DNA of 64,000 nucleotides from Streptomyces sp. NBC_01591 (GTDB lineage Bacteria > Actinomycetota > Actinomycetes > Streptomycetales > Streptomycetaceae). Below are positions 51,097-61,672 of this stretch, piece by piece (the stretch's first letter is position 1; every line of letters begins with the position of its first letter). Both the position numbers and the translations under genes were made by a program. Location: positions 3,286,001-3,350,000 of the forward strand of contig NZ_CP109327.1 of assembly GCF_035918155.1 (NCBI RefSeq), written 5' to 3'. Below the pieces are notes generated by a model. The model searched no databases. It saw only the letters and a list, made by a program, of their open reading frames with translations, and was not told the origin of the DNA.

Positions 51097-51133
51097 ACAG
51101 GTCCGGCCCGCTGCCGCAGCAGGCCGGACCTGT
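51097..51133 (+). terminator. 12-bp hairpin terminator of tRNA-Leu
   Basis: Arms 51097-51108 and 51122-51133 pair perfectly with a 13-base loop, eight bases beyond the mature tRNA end, and a short pyrimidine run follows. Confidence 0.75.
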
Positions 51134-51152
51134 TGCTTTCACAGGGGGGCCG

Positions 51153-51755
51153 TCACCCCACCAACTCCCGCACCACCGGCACCAACGCCCGGAACGCCTT
51201 GCCCCGGTGGCTGATCGCGTTCTTCTCCGCCGGGGTCAGTTCCGCGCAGGTGCGGGTGTCGCCCTCGGGCTGGAGGATCGGGTCGTAGCCGAAGCCGTTC
51301 GTGCCGGACGGGGTGTGGCGCAGGGTGCCCAGCAGGCGGCCCTCGACCACGCGTTCCGTGCCGTCGGGGAGGGCGAGGGCGGCCGCGCAGGCGAAGTGGG
51401 CGGCGCGGTGGGCCTCGTCGATGTCGGAGAGCTGGGCCAGGAGCAGGTCCAGGTTGGCCTTGTCGTCGCCGTGGGTGCCGGCCCAGCGGGCGGAGAAGAT
51501 GCCGGGGGCGCCGCCGAGCACGTCCACGCAGAGGCCGGAGTCGTCGGCGATGGCCGGGTGGCCGGTGGCCTTGGCCAGGGCGTGGGCCTTGAGGAGGGCG
51601 TTCTCGGCGAAGGTGACGCCGGTTTCCTTGACGTCGGGGACGTGCGGGTACGCGTCCGCGCCGACGAGCTCATGGGTGAGGCCGGCGTCGGCGAGGATCG
51701 CGTGGAGTTCGGTGATCTTCCCGGCGTTGCGGGTGGCGAGGATGAGGCGGGTCAT
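51153..51755 (-). CDS. rdgB: Non-canonical purine NTP pyrophosphatase (RdgB/HAM1)
   Basis: A 200-residue house-cleaning enzyme that hydrolyses ITP, XTP and dITP to monophosphates. Signatures are LILATRNAGKITELHAIL at the start, ADDSGLCVDVLGGAPGIFSARWAG (substrate and metal site), GTNGFGYDPIL, and the closing EKNAISHRGKA. Full length. It lies on the minus strand with a lipoprotein gene and rph upstream; rph and rdgB are neighbours in many actinobacteria. Confidence 0.95.
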   Translation of the reverse strand: MTRLILATRNAGKITELHAILADAGLTHELVGADAYPHVPDVKETGVTFAENALLKAHALAKATGHPAIADDSGLCVDVLGGAPGIFSARWAGTHGDDKANLDLLLAQLSDIDEAHRAAHFACAAALALPDGTERVVEGRLLGTLRHTPSGTNGFGYDPILQPEGDTRTCAELTPAEKNAISHRGKAFRALVPVVRELVG

Positions 51756-51776
51756 GTCACCCAGTATCGGGGGTGG

Positions 51777-52169
51777 TCAGGGGGTGCAGACCTTGCCGAT
51801 CTCCGCGGCGGCGTCGGTGACGGGGGTGATGTCGGGGGTGGCGTCGCCCTTGTCGATGGAGTCGCGGACGTTGCCGACGCCTGCCTGGAGGTCGTCGACG
51901 GCCTTGCCGAGGTCGGCGTTGTCGGTCTTGTCGCCGAGCTCGCCGAGTGACTTCTCGATCTCGTCGAGGGCTTCGGAGGCCTGCGTGGGGTCGCTGGTGG
52001 CGTTGGAGACGGCCTGCTGGAGGTTGTCGACGCTGGTGGCGATGGCGTCGGCGGTGCGGACGCAGTCCAGTGCCTTGTCGACGGCGCCGCAGCCTGCTGC
52101 GGCGGTGACGGTGAGGGCGGTCAGGGTCAGCGCGACGGTGATGCGGCGGTGGCGGGTGGCCTTGGCCAT
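51777..52169 (-). CDS. Small lipoprotein
   Basis: A 130-residue protein with a basic start (MAKATRHRR), hydrophobic segment and lipobox AAGC near residue 27. The remainder is a helical domain (VDNLQQAVSNATSDPTQ, LGKAVDDLQAGVGNVRDSI) with two more cysteines. It is inserted between rph and rdgB on the same strand. No function is visible. Confidence 0.75.
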   Translation of the reverse strand: MAKATRHRRITVALTLTALTVTAAAGCGAVDKALDCVRTADAIATSVDNLQQAVSNATSDPTQASEALDEIEKSLGELGDKTDNADLGKAVDDLQAGVGNVRDSIDKGDATPDITPVTDAAAEIGKVCTP

Positions 52170-52271
52170 GGTGCGGTTCCTCCCCGGATGCGGATACGCG
52201 GACGGGCGCACGGTTCGACCCGTGCGCCCGTGTTCGTAACGACGCTCCGTGGTGCGTATTTGGTTGCTTCT

Positions 52272-53009
<738 letters not shown>

Positions 53010-53159
53010 GGCGTCGACTTTATCGGGTGCTGGGGTGGCGTCCGTTCGGGTGCGGGCGGCCCCGGTCGACCGCCGTCCGGGTGCGTTACAGGCCCCGTCC
53101 GGGTGGGCGGGGCCTGTACGGGGCCGAGCGGTCGGCTCAGCGAAGGGTTCGGTGGCCGG

Positions 53160-53393
53160 TCACATCATGTCTTCGATGTCGGCGGCGATGGGGTCGGCGT
53201 CGGTGCCGATGACGACCTGGATCGCGGTGCCCATCTTGACGACGCCGTGGGCTCCGGCGGCCTTGAGCGCGGCTTCGTCGACCTTGCTCGGGTCGTGGAC
53301 CTCGGTGCGGAGGCGGGTGATGCAGCCTTCGATCTCGTCGATGTTCTCGATACCGCCGAGCCCGGCGACGATCTTCTCAGCCTTGCTGGCCAT
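53160..53393 (-). CDS. nagF: PTS EIIB component, N-acetylglucosamine type
   Basis: A 77-residue phosphotransferase EIIB of the glucose/GlcNAc family: GLGGIENIDEIEGCITRLRTEV with the phospho-accepting cysteine at residue 24, then GVVKMGTAIQVVIG. It passes phosphate from EIIA to the sugar carried by EIIC. From memory, S. coelicolor has the same arrangement, with nagF beside nagE genes and rph. It is divergent from the EIIC gene with a DasR-type operator between them. Confidence 0.9.
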   Translation of the reverse strand: MASKAEKIVAGLGGIENIDEIEGCITRLRTEVHDPSKVDEAALKAAGAHGVVKMGTAIQVVIGTDADPIAADIEDMM

Positions 53394-53557
53394 GGCCTTC
53401 TCCCTGGTTGTTCACATGCGTGCGACGGCCCACCCTGGGTCCGTTTCGTCACCGTAACGCACGTTTGGCCCAGCTTCGCGAGCGGGTAGCTGGGCCGTCC
53501 CCAATGATGACGATCACCGGTGCCCTGTCTTCCAGGCGGGTTACGCGCCGTACCTCA

Positions 53558-53573
53558 ACTGGTCTACACCAGT
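53558..53573 (+). promoter_or_regulatory. DasR-responsive element (dre)
   Basis: ACTGGTCTACACCAGT matches the dre consensus of the GntR-type regulator DasR at nearly every position and is a near-perfect palindrome. It lies 43 bases before the EIIC start and 165 bases before the EIIB start, so it could control both. DasR is released by glucosamine-6-phosphate. Confidence 0.88.
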
Positions 53574-53615
53574 CTGCAAGGACCGCCGAACGCGCCCTGT
53601 TCCGGGAGGATGCCG

Positions 53616-54926
53616 ATGAGTTCGAGCAGCGCCGCAGTGCCACAGAAGACGTGGTGGAACGGCCTCTTCCAGGGCCTCCAGAAGATGGGCCGCAGCCTCC
53701 AGCTCCCGATCGCCGTCCTGCCGGCGGCCGGCATTCTCAACCGGTTGGGCCAGCCGGACGTATTCGGCGACGAGGGCCTGGGCTGGAACAACATCGCCAG
53801 GGTGTTCGCGGCCGCGGGCGGTGCGCTGCTCGACTCGGGGCTCGGCCTTCCGCTGCTGTTCTGCATCGGTGTCGCGATCGGCATGGCGAAGAAGTCGGAC
53901 GGCTCGACCGCGCTCGCCGCAGTGGCCGGCTTCCTCGTCTACTACGCGGTGCTGCACGCCTTCCCGGTGGACTGCGCCCCGGGTTCGACGTTCACCTCGG
54001 GCGGCACCTGGTTCGGCACCTGTGTGACCGGCAATGCCAAGGTCACGGCCGCCGAGTACCAGAACCCCGGTGTGTTCGGCGGCATCGTGATGGGCCTGCT
54101 GTCAGCCTGGTTCTGGCAGCGGTACCACCGGGTCAAGCTGGTGGACTGGCTGGGCTTCTTCAACGGCCGCCGGCTCGTCCCGATCATCATGGCGTTCATC
54201 GGCCTCCTCTTCGCGGGCCTGTGTGCCTGGCTGTGGCAGCCGATCGGTGACGGTCTGACCAGCTTCTCGAAGTGGCTGGTGGACCTGGACTGGGTGGGCT
54301 CCGGCATCTTCGGTCTCGCCAACCGTGCGTTGCTGGTCATCGGCCTCCACCAGTTCCTGAACACGTTCGTCTGGTTCCAGTTCGGCGACTTCACCAAGCC
54401 GGACGGCACGGTCGTGCACGGTGACATCAACCGGTTCCTGGCGGGCGACCCGACGGCCGGCCAGTTCACCTCGGGCTTCTTCCCGATCATGATGTTCGCC
54501 CTCCCCGCGGCGGCGCTGGCGATCTACCACTGCGCCAAGCCGCATCGCCGCAAGGCGGTCGGCGGCATGATGCTCTCGGTCGGCCTGACGTCGTTCGTGA
54601 CGGGCATCACCGAGCCGATCGAGTACTCGTTCCTCTTCGTCGCGCCGCTGCTGTACGCGATCCACGCGGTGCTCACCGGTGTCTCGATGGCGGTGACGTG
54701 GGCGCTCGGGGTGAAGGACGGCTTCAGCTTCTCGGCGGGCCTGATCGACTACGTCATCAACTGGAGCCTGGCGACCAAACCGTGGCTGATCATTCCGATC
54801 GGCCTGGTCTTCGCCGCCGTGTACTACGTGATCTTCCGGATCGCGATCACCAGGTTCAACCTCCAGACGCCGGGCCGCGAGCCCGACGAGCTGGAGGAGG
54901 AGATCGAGAGGAACCTCACGAAGTAG
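53616..54926 (+). CDS. nagE2: PTS EIIC component, N-acetylglucosamine permease
   Basis: A 436-residue membrane permease of the PTS glucose/GlcNAc family with about ten helices. Typical blocks are [64 protein letters not shown] and [22 protein letters not shown]. No EIIA or EIIB is fused. ATG at 53616 has GGGAGG at six-base spacing; the ATG six bases earlier directly abuts that site. The gene name follows the S. coelicolor nagE1/nagE2 pair, and which of the two this is cannot be told. It is followed by a remnant of the second copy. Confidence 0.88.
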   Translation: MSSSSAAVPQKTWWNGLFQGLQKMGRSLQLPIAVLPAAGILNRLGQPDVFGDEGLGWNNIARVFAAAGGALLDSGLGLPLLFCIGVAIGMAKKSDGSTALAAVAGFLVYYAVLHAFPVDCAPGSTFTSGGTWFGTCVTGNAKVTAAEYQNPGVFGGIVMGLLSAWFWQRYHRVKLVDWLGFFNGRRLVPIIMAFIGLLFAGLCAWLWQPIGDGLTSFSKWLVDLDWVGSGIFGLANRALLVIGLHQFLNTFVWFQFGDFTKPDGTVVHGDINRFLAGDPTAGQFTSGFFPIMMFALPAAALAIYHCAKPHRRKAVGGMMLSVGLTSFVTGITEPIEYSFLFVAPLLYAIHAVLTGVSMAVTWALGVKDGFSFSAGLIDYVINWSLATKPWLIIPIGLVFAAVYYVIFRIAITRFNLQTPGREPDELEEEIERNLTK

Positions 54927-54929
54927 CAC

Positions 54930-55112
54930 GTCCTTCGTGACCGGTGTCACCGAGCCCATCGAGTTCACGTTCATGTTCATCGCCCCGGTGCTGTACGCGG
55001 TCCACGCGGTGCTCACCGGTGTCTCCATGGCCCTCACCTGGGGTCTCGGCATGAAGGACGGCTTCGGCTTCTCCGCGGGCGCCGTCGACTTGAGGCCGAG
55101 GCGAAGTAGCCC
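54930..55112 (+). pseudogene. Remnant of a second PTS EIIC gene
   Basis: Directly after the EIIC stop the sequence reads [20 protein letters not shown] to [12 protein letters not shown]. This is clearly homologous to residues near 327-380 of the intact permease but with its own substitutions. There is no start, and after VDL the frame runs into unrelated sequence. In another frame, GAG GCC GAG GCG AAG TAG looks like an original C-terminal end. So both the first three quarters and a segment near the end have been deleted from a former tandem copy. Confidence 0.85.
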
Positions 55113-55128
55113 TCGCCCGCCGCACGGC

Positions 55129-55165
55129 GAAGCCCTCACCTCCCACGGCGGGAGGTGAGGGCTTC
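55129..55165. terminator. Strong nested hairpin terminator
   Basis: A perfect 16-bp stem (55129-55144 with 55150-55165) and 5-base loop is nested in a further outer pairing of 55111-55123 with 55181-55193. It separates the EIIC remnant from the convergent metallo-hydrolase gene. Confidence 0.85.
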
Positions 55166-55199
55166 GTCGTGTCCGTGACGCGGCGGGCGAGGGCCGGCC

Positions 55200-55952
55200 T
55201 CAGACCTCGTACACCGCGCCCGGCACCGCCACTTCCGCCGGTCCGTCGAAGACCACGCGGGCATCGGCCAGGTTGCGGTCGGCGTCGGTCCACGGCGGGA
55301 TGTGGGTCAGGACGAGGCGCCCCACGCGGGCGCGGGCAGCGGTCTCGCCCGCTTCGCGGCCGTTGAGGTGGAGGTCCGGGATGTCCTCCTTGCCATCGAT
55401 GAACGAGGCTTCACACAGGAACAGGTCGACGCCCTCGGCGAGTTCGTCCAGGGCGTCGCAGGTGCCCGTGTCGCCGGAGTACGCCAGCGAGCGGCCGCCG
55501 TGCTCGATGCGGATCGCGAAGGTTTCGACGGGGTGGCAGACCTTCTCCGTACGGACCGAGAAGGGGCCGATCTCGAACGATCCCGGCTTCAGCGTGCGGA
55601 AGTCGAAGACCTCGCTCATCGCGTGCTCGGACGGGGTGTCGGCGTGGGCGGTGGTCAGCCGCTGTTCGGTGCCTTCGGGTCCGTAGACCGGGATGGGGGC
55701 GGGACGGCCCCCGTCGTGCCGGTAGTAGCGGACGACGAAGTACGCGCACATGTCGATGCAGTGATCGGCATGGAGATGACTGAGGAAGATGGCGTCGAGG
55801 TCGTAGAGACCGACATGGCGCTGCAGCTCGCCGAGGGCGCCGTTGCCCATGTCGAGGAGCAGCCTGAAGCCGTCGGCCTCTACGAGGTAGCTCGAACACG
55901 CTGATCCCGCGGACGGGAACGAGCCGGAGCAGCCGACGACGGTGAGCTTCAT
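55200..55952 (-). CDS. Metallo-beta-lactamase fold hydrolase (RNase Z-like)
   Basis: A 250-residue MBL-fold enzyme. The metal motif is SHLHADHCIDM (H-x-H-x-D-H, about residues 58-66), with further ligands in VCHPVETFAIRI, YSGDTGTCDAL and the late LTHIPPWTD. The overall pattern MKLTVVGCSGSFPSAGSACSSYLVE is that of RNase Z-like or phosphodiesterase-like proteins conserved in actinomycetes. The substrate is unknown. ATG at 55952 is the conserved start; the upstream frame is rejected. Confidence 0.88.
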   Translation of the reverse strand: MKLTVVGCSGSFPSAGSACSSYLVEADGFRLLLDMGNGALGELQRHVGLYDLDAIFLSHLHADHCIDMCAYFVVRYYRHDGGRPAPIPVYGPEGTEQRLTTAHADTPSEHAMSEVFDFRTLKPGSFEIGPFSVRTEKVCHPVETFAIRIEHGGRSLAYSGDTGTCDALDELAEGVDLFLCEASFIDGKEDIPDLHLNGREAGETAARARVGRLVLTHIPPWTDADRNLADARVVFDGPAEVAVPGAVYEV

Positions 55953-56129
55953 GGAGCGTGAACCTCCGAGACGTGGGAACGGGGAGGGTTCGTGCGGTCT
56001 GTTGAGCGGTTCGTCGAGCGTAAGGCGCGAAACAGCCGGTCGCTCCTCCACGGCCGTCCGTTGTGGGGGAACTCACCTGCTCTGTCACCGGTTCGATGGA
56101 AGCGGTGGGGACGCCGGTACGGTCGGGAC

Positions 56130-56645
56130 ATGGACATGTCCTGGTGGTGGATCGCGCTCGTTCTTGTCGTGCTGCTCGCGCTCGTCGCGGCGGTCGCCGA
56201 TGGGCGGGGGCGGGGCGGTCGTCGGCCTCGTGGGCGTTCCGGCACGTCGGCGGGGACGGCGGGGGCGCGCTCCGGTGGTCGGCCGGGTGGGCGGACCCGT
56301 CCGCCGGCGGGGCCCGGGCGTGGGCCGGGGCCGGAGCGGGGGCCGCGGCCGGGTGAGATCTGGTGGGCCGCGGTGCCGTTCGAGGACGGGCCGGGGGCGA
56401 AGGACCGGCCGTGCCTGGTGCTGTCGGTACGGGGCGGCTCGGTGCTCGTCGCGAAGATCACCAGCAAGCATCACGAGGACCGGCCCGGGGTGATCGCGTT
56501 GCCCGCGGGGACGGTGGGGGATGTGCGGGGCCGGGTGAGCTTCCTGGAGACGGACGAGTTGCGGGAGGTCGCCGTACGGGGGTTCCGGCGGCGGGTGGGC
56601 GTCGTGGACGCGGGGGTGTGGGAGCGGGTGCGGGGGCTCGGGTGA
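56130..56645 (+). CDS. PemK/MazF-like protein with N-terminal membrane helix
   Basis: A 171-residue protein. Residues 3-23 are a membrane helix (WWWIALVLVVLLALVAAVA), followed by an Arg/Gly/Pro-rich linker of about 50 residues, then a PemK-like barrel: PGEIWWAAVPFEDG, KDRPCLVLSV, VAKITSKHHEDRPG and VSFLETDELREVAV. PemK/MazF toxins cut RNA, but a membrane-tethered form with no antitoxin gene next to it is unusual, so toxicity is uncertain. ATG follows GGTCGGGAC. Convergent with cysM. Confidence 0.78.
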   Translation: MDMSWWWIALVLVVLLALVAAVADGRGRGGRRPRGRSGTSAGTAGARSGGRPGGRTRPPAGPGRGPGPERGPRPGEIWWAAVPFEDGPGAKDRPCLVLSVRGGSVLVAKITSKHHEDRPGVIALPAGTVGDVRGRVSFLETDELREVAVRGFRRRVGVVDAGVWERVRGLG

Positions 56646-56686
56646 GCCGGGGTGCGCCCTGTGTCGGGGCGCACCCCCTTCAGGAC

Positions 56687-58154
<1,468 letters not shown>

Positions 58155-58319
58155 GCGCTCATCGTATCGATTCCCGGTCCGTAATCCCGAGTGTGATCTC
58201 ACTTGGTGGATGCTGGGTGTTCGACAGGTGGACGGGACCGTGATGAATCCGGTCCCGTCCGGCCGGTGGGTGGCCTGCCGGTGTCCGGCGGTACGACGGG
58301 GGTCGGGGTCCGACGGGGG

Positions 58320-58751
58320 TCAGGCGGGTTCGTACGCCTCGACGACCTCGACGTCCTCCTCGGTGATCTCGCCGTCCACGATGCGGTACGAGCGGAACTG
58401 GAAGGGGCCCGCGTCATCGGTGTCCGCCGTGGAGACGAGGACGTAGTGGGCGCCGGGCTCGTTGGCGTAGGTGACGTCGGTGCGGGAGGGGTAGGCCTCG
58501 GTCGCGGTGTGGGAGTGGTAGACGATCACCGGCTCCTCGTCACGGTCGTCCATCTCGCGGTAGAGCTTGAGGAGGTCGGCCGAGTCGAACTCGTAGAAGG
58601 TGGGCGAGCGGGCGGCGTTGAGCATCGGGATGAACCGTTCGGCGCGACCGGTTCCGGCCGGGCCCGCGACCACGCCGCATGCCTCGTCGGGGTGGTCGGC
58701 GCGGGAGTGCGCGACGATCTGGTCGTAGAGCGCCTGGGTGATGGTCAGCAT
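58320..58751 (-). CDS. mec: JAMM metallopeptidase Mec (CysO-cysteine peptidase)
   Basis: A 143-residue zinc peptidase of the Mov34/JAMM family: catalytic Glu near residue 23 (DEACGVVAG) and zinc site YHSHTATEAYPSRTD (H-x-H-x(n)-D). In M. tuberculosis this enzyme hydrolyses the CysO-cysteine adduct made by CysM, releasing cysteine. Here it probably also trims the two residues after the CysO Gly-Gly. It lies upstream of the leader peptide and cysO on the same strand. Confidence 0.93.
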   Translation of the reverse strand: MLTITQALYDQIVAHSRADHPDEACGVVAGPAGTGRAERFIPMLNAARSPTFYEFDSADLLKLYREMDDRDEEPVIVYHSHTATEAYPSRTDVTYANEPGAHYVLVSTADTDDAGPFQFRSYRIVDGEITEEDVEVVEAYEPA

Positions 58752-58846
58752 TTCGCCAGGATAGGCGGGCCCTTGCCGTACCGAAGTGTGGTACGACAGG
58801 GCCCGCATGGTGGACGCGGTCGTTGGGGCGGCCGGTGCCGGGTGGC

Positions 58847-60286
58847 TCAGCTCTTCGCGAAGGCCTTGTTCTCGGGGTTGCGGGCCTTGAGGACCATGTA
58901 CGAGATGCCGAGGAGCGCGGCCCAGAGCGGGGCGCAGTACAGCGAGATCCTGGTGTCCTTGTCGATGCCCATCATCACGATGACCATGCCGATGAAGCCC
59001 AGCGCGAAGACGCTGGTGTACGGGGCACCGGGGGCCCGGAAACCGGACTGCGGGAGCACTCCGAGGTCGGCGAGGCGCCGGTAGCGGATCTGGCTGATCA
59101 GAATCATGATCCAGGCCCACATGCCGGAGATGGTGGCGAACGAGACGACGTAGGTGAAGGCGTCACCGGGCCACTGGTAGTTGATCCAGACGCCGACGAG
59201 CATCAGGGCGGCGGAGAAGGTGGTGCCGACGAGCGGGGTGCCGCTCCGGGTGAGCCGGGTGAAGAGCTTCGGGCCCTGTCCGTTGAGCGCGAGGTCGCGC
59301 AGCATGCGGCCGGTGGAGTACATGCCGGAGTTGCAGGAGGAGAGTGCCGCGGTCAGCACGACGAAGTTGACGATGCCGGCGCCGAGGCCGAGACCCATCT
59401 TCTCGAAGGCGGCGACGAACGGCGAGACGTCGGGCTGGAACTCGGTCCACGGGACCACGGAGAGGATCATGATGAGTGCGCCGACGTAGAAGACGGCGAT
59501 GCGCCACGGCACGGTGTTGATGGCCTTGGGCAGGACGGTCTTCGGGTCCTTGGACTCGCCCGCGGTGACGCCGACGAGTTCGACGGCGAGGAAGGCGAAC
59601 ATCACGATCTGCAGGGTCATCAGGGTGCCCTTGATGCCGTGCGGGAAGAATCCGCCGTCGGACCAGAGGTGGGTGACGGACGCGGTGTCCCCGGCGTCGG
59701 AGAAGCCGAGGGTGAGGATTCCGGCGCAGATGAGGATCATGCCGACGATGGCGGTGACCTTGACCATCGAGAACCAGAATTCGAGTTCACCGAAGAGTTT
59801 CACGGAGATCAGGTTCACGCCGTACAGAATGATCGTGAAGATCAGCGCGGACACCCATTGTGGAATGTCGAACCAGAACGTCATGTACTGGGCTGCGGCG
59901 GTGACTTCGGTGATTCCGGTGACGACCCAGAAGAGCCAGTAGGTCCAGCCGGTGACGAATCCGGCGAAGGGGCCGATGAATTCGCGGGCGTACTCGGAGA
60001 AGGAGCCCGAGACCGGGCGGTACATGAGAAGTTCGCCCAGGGCCCGCATGATGAAGAAGATCACCAGGCCCGCGACGGCATAGGCCAGGATGAGGCTGGG
60101 TCCGGCTTTGGCGATCGCCTTTCCCGCACCGAGGAAGAGACCGGTGCCGATGGCTCCGCCGATGGCGATCATTTGGATCTGACGGGCACCGAGGGCCCGC
60201 TGGTATCCCTCGCCCGTCGTGCCGGCATCCGCGACTTCTACGGCCTGCCGGCCGCTCTGCCCTTTGTTGACCTGCGCCGATGTCAT
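58847..60286 (-). CDS. Amino-acid permease (AAT/APC family)
   Basis: A 479-residue 12-helix transporter: YQRALGARQIQMIAIGGAIG with the APC helix 1 motif GGAIGTGLFLGAG, then YRPVSGSFSEYAREFIGPF, GVTAGESKDPKTVLPKAIN and SSCNSGMYSTGRMLRDLA. This is the pattern of AnsP/AroP/CycA-type proton symporters; the amino acid cannot be assigned. ATG at 60286 gives the usual length. Upstream is a 347-base gap with an AT-rich promoter-like region. Confidence 0.92.
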   Translation of the reverse strand: MTSAQVNKGQSGRQAVEVADAGTTGEGYQRALGARQIQMIAIGGAIGTGLFLGAGKAIAKAGPSLILAYAVAGLVIFFIMRALGELLMYRPVSGSFSEYAREFIGPFAGFVTGWTYWLFWVVTGITEVTAAAQYMTFWFDIPQWVSALIFTIILYGVNLISVKLFGELEFWFSMVKVTAIVGMILICAGILTLGFSDAGDTASVTHLWSDGGFFPHGIKGTLMTLQIVMFAFLAVELVGVTAGESKDPKTVLPKAINTVPWRIAVFYVGALIMILSVVPWTEFQPDVSPFVAAFEKMGLGLGAGIVNFVVLTAALSSCNSGMYSTGRMLRDLALNGQGPKLFTRLTRSGTPLVGTTFSAALMLVGVWINYQWPGDAFTYVVSFATISGMWAWIMILISQIRYRRLADLGVLPQSGFRAPGAPYTSVFALGFIGMVIVMMGIDKDTRISLYCAPLWAALLGISYMVLKARNPENKAFAKS

Positions 60287-60633
60287 GTGCTGCGCCTTTC
60301 TCCACGCCGATCCGCGCCGTTGAGGCTGCGGATCAGGTCCTGATCCCCCCGGATATGGATGGAGTGCCGCCGGTGGTTGCCGGCTCGTAGCGCCCTCGGG
60401 AACAGGGGTGGCGTCCCCGAGTGGTCGTGAAGATTTATCATGCGCACCCGGGCGGCCCACCGGACATTATGTGGTGAACACCACAGGAAAAAGCGGACAA
60501 GAGTTTCCTGCCGCTGCAAAAAAGACCATTCAGGTGACGGGATCGTTATTCGGATTTGAGCGTCCGTTGAGCGAACACTCGACCGTCCGACGGCAGGCGC
60601 AACGCGCAGAACCCCGGGAACCCGGGGGTGCCG
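60287..60633 (-). other. Upstream region of the permease gene
   Basis: No gene is seen in this 347-base gap. On the minus strand it holds an AT-rich promoter-like stretch around 60460-60550, a palindrome at 60471-60484, and a long untranslated leader of about 180 bases before the permease ATG. Confidence 0.5.
60466..60484 (-). promoter_or_regulatory. Palindrome over a possible -10 box
   Basis: GTGGTG and CACCAC arms with a two-base centre (60471-60484) directly abut CATAAT (minus strand, 60466-60471), a plausible -10 hexamer. A repressor bound here would block the permease promoter. No matching -35 at ideal distance was found, so this is tentative. Confidence 0.3.
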
Positions 60634-61218
60634 CTACGGCATCAGCGTCTCCACGAGCGTTTCCTGGAGCGCGCCGAGCCAGAGATAGGCCATGACCATC
60701 GGCTTGCGCGGGTCGCTGTCGGGGAGCCGGTAGAGCGAGCCGGCCTCGCCCTCGTCCTCGTCGGAGACCTCCAGGCGGGTGCCGATGGTGAGCCGGAGGT
60801 CGTTGAGGGCGCCGAGCCAGTTGCGGCATTCGTCGCCGGTGAGTTCGAGTACGGCGGTGCCGTCCCCGGCGACCGTGAGCGCGTCCAGGGTGCGCACGAC
60901 GGCGAGGGCGTCGTCGCGCTTGCGGGCGCGCAGATCGTTCTCGGTGAAGCGGCGGAACTCGGCGGAGGCGGCCCGCAGTTCGCCGTCCTCGTCGCCGTAC
61001 GCCTCGGGGAAGAGGCGGGCCAGGGCGGGATCGGTGGGCGGTTCGCTGGGCCCCTCCGCGAAGAGGGCGGCGAGCGGGTCCGCACCCTCGGCGGGTTCGT
61101 CGCCGGGACCGATCAGCTCCAGCAGCTGGACGGCGAGGGAGCGCAGGATCGCGATCTCCACCTCGTCGAGCGCGACGGCCGCGCCGCCGCCGGGGGTGGC
61201 CTCGAAGTGGCCGGCCAT
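60634..61218 (-). CDS. DUF2017 protein
   Basis: A 194-residue protein found next to clpS throughout actinobacteria. Conserved parts are LDEVEIAILRSLAVQLLELI, FPEAYGDEDGELRAASAEFRR, VLELTGDECRNWLGALNDLR and MAYLWLGALQETLVE. It is acidic and helical, with no known activity; the fixed link to clpS suggests a role near the Clp proteolytic system. It starts 61 bases after the clpS stop. Confidence 0.87.
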   Translation of the reverse strand: MAGHFEATPGGGAAVALDEVEIAILRSLAVQLLELIGPGDEPAEGADPLAALFAEGPSEPPTDPALARLFPEAYGDEDGELRAASAEFRRFTENDLRARKRDDALAVVRTLDALTVAGDGTAVLELTGDECRNWLGALNDLRLTIGTRLEVSDEDEGEAGSLYRLPDSDPRKPMVMAYLWLGALQETLVETLMP

Positions 61219-61279
61219 GGGTTTTCTCCGATGGTGGGTCGGGCGGGGCAGGGGTCGGGCGGGGCGCAGGACGGCCGGT

Positions 61280-61594
61280 CTAGTTGCGGTCCTGCGTGAG
61301 CGTGGCCCACAGTCCGTAGCCGTGCATGGCCTGGACGTCGCGTTCCATCTCCTCGCGGCTGCCGCTGGAGACGACCGCGCGCCCCTTCTGGTGGACGTCC
61401 AGCATCAGCTTGTGCGCCTTGTCCTTGGAGTAGCCGAAGTAGGCCTGGAAGACATAGGTCACGTAGCTCATGAGATTGACCGGGTCGTTGTGGACCAGCG
61501 TCACCCAGGGGACGTCGGGCTCGGGGACGACAAGACTCTCCTCGGCCGATTCGGGACGCGTGATCTCTGTAGGGGCGACGCTCACCCACCCCAT
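61280..61594 (-). CDS. clpS: ATP-dependent Clp protease adaptor ClpS
   Basis: A 104-residue N-degron adaptor that delivers proteins with bulky N-terminal residues to ClpC/ClpA. The binding pocket motif is [19 protein letters not shown], then [19 protein letters not shown] and an [15 protein letters not shown] end. ATG at 61594 or GTG at 61585 are both reasonable starts. It is divergent from pncB, with DUF2017 downstream in the same operon. Confidence 0.94.
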   Translation of the reverse strand: MGWVSVAPTEITRPESAEESLVVPEPDVPWVTLVHNDPVNLMSYVTYVFQAYFGYSKDKAHKLMLDVHQKGRAVVSSGSREEMERDVQAMHGYGLWATLTQDRN

Positions 61595-61672
61595 GCTGCC
61601 ACTCGGGAGGGTGCATCGCACAAACGACCCGAGATCTCGTCACTCTGACGAAATAGGGGTAGCATCCGGACC

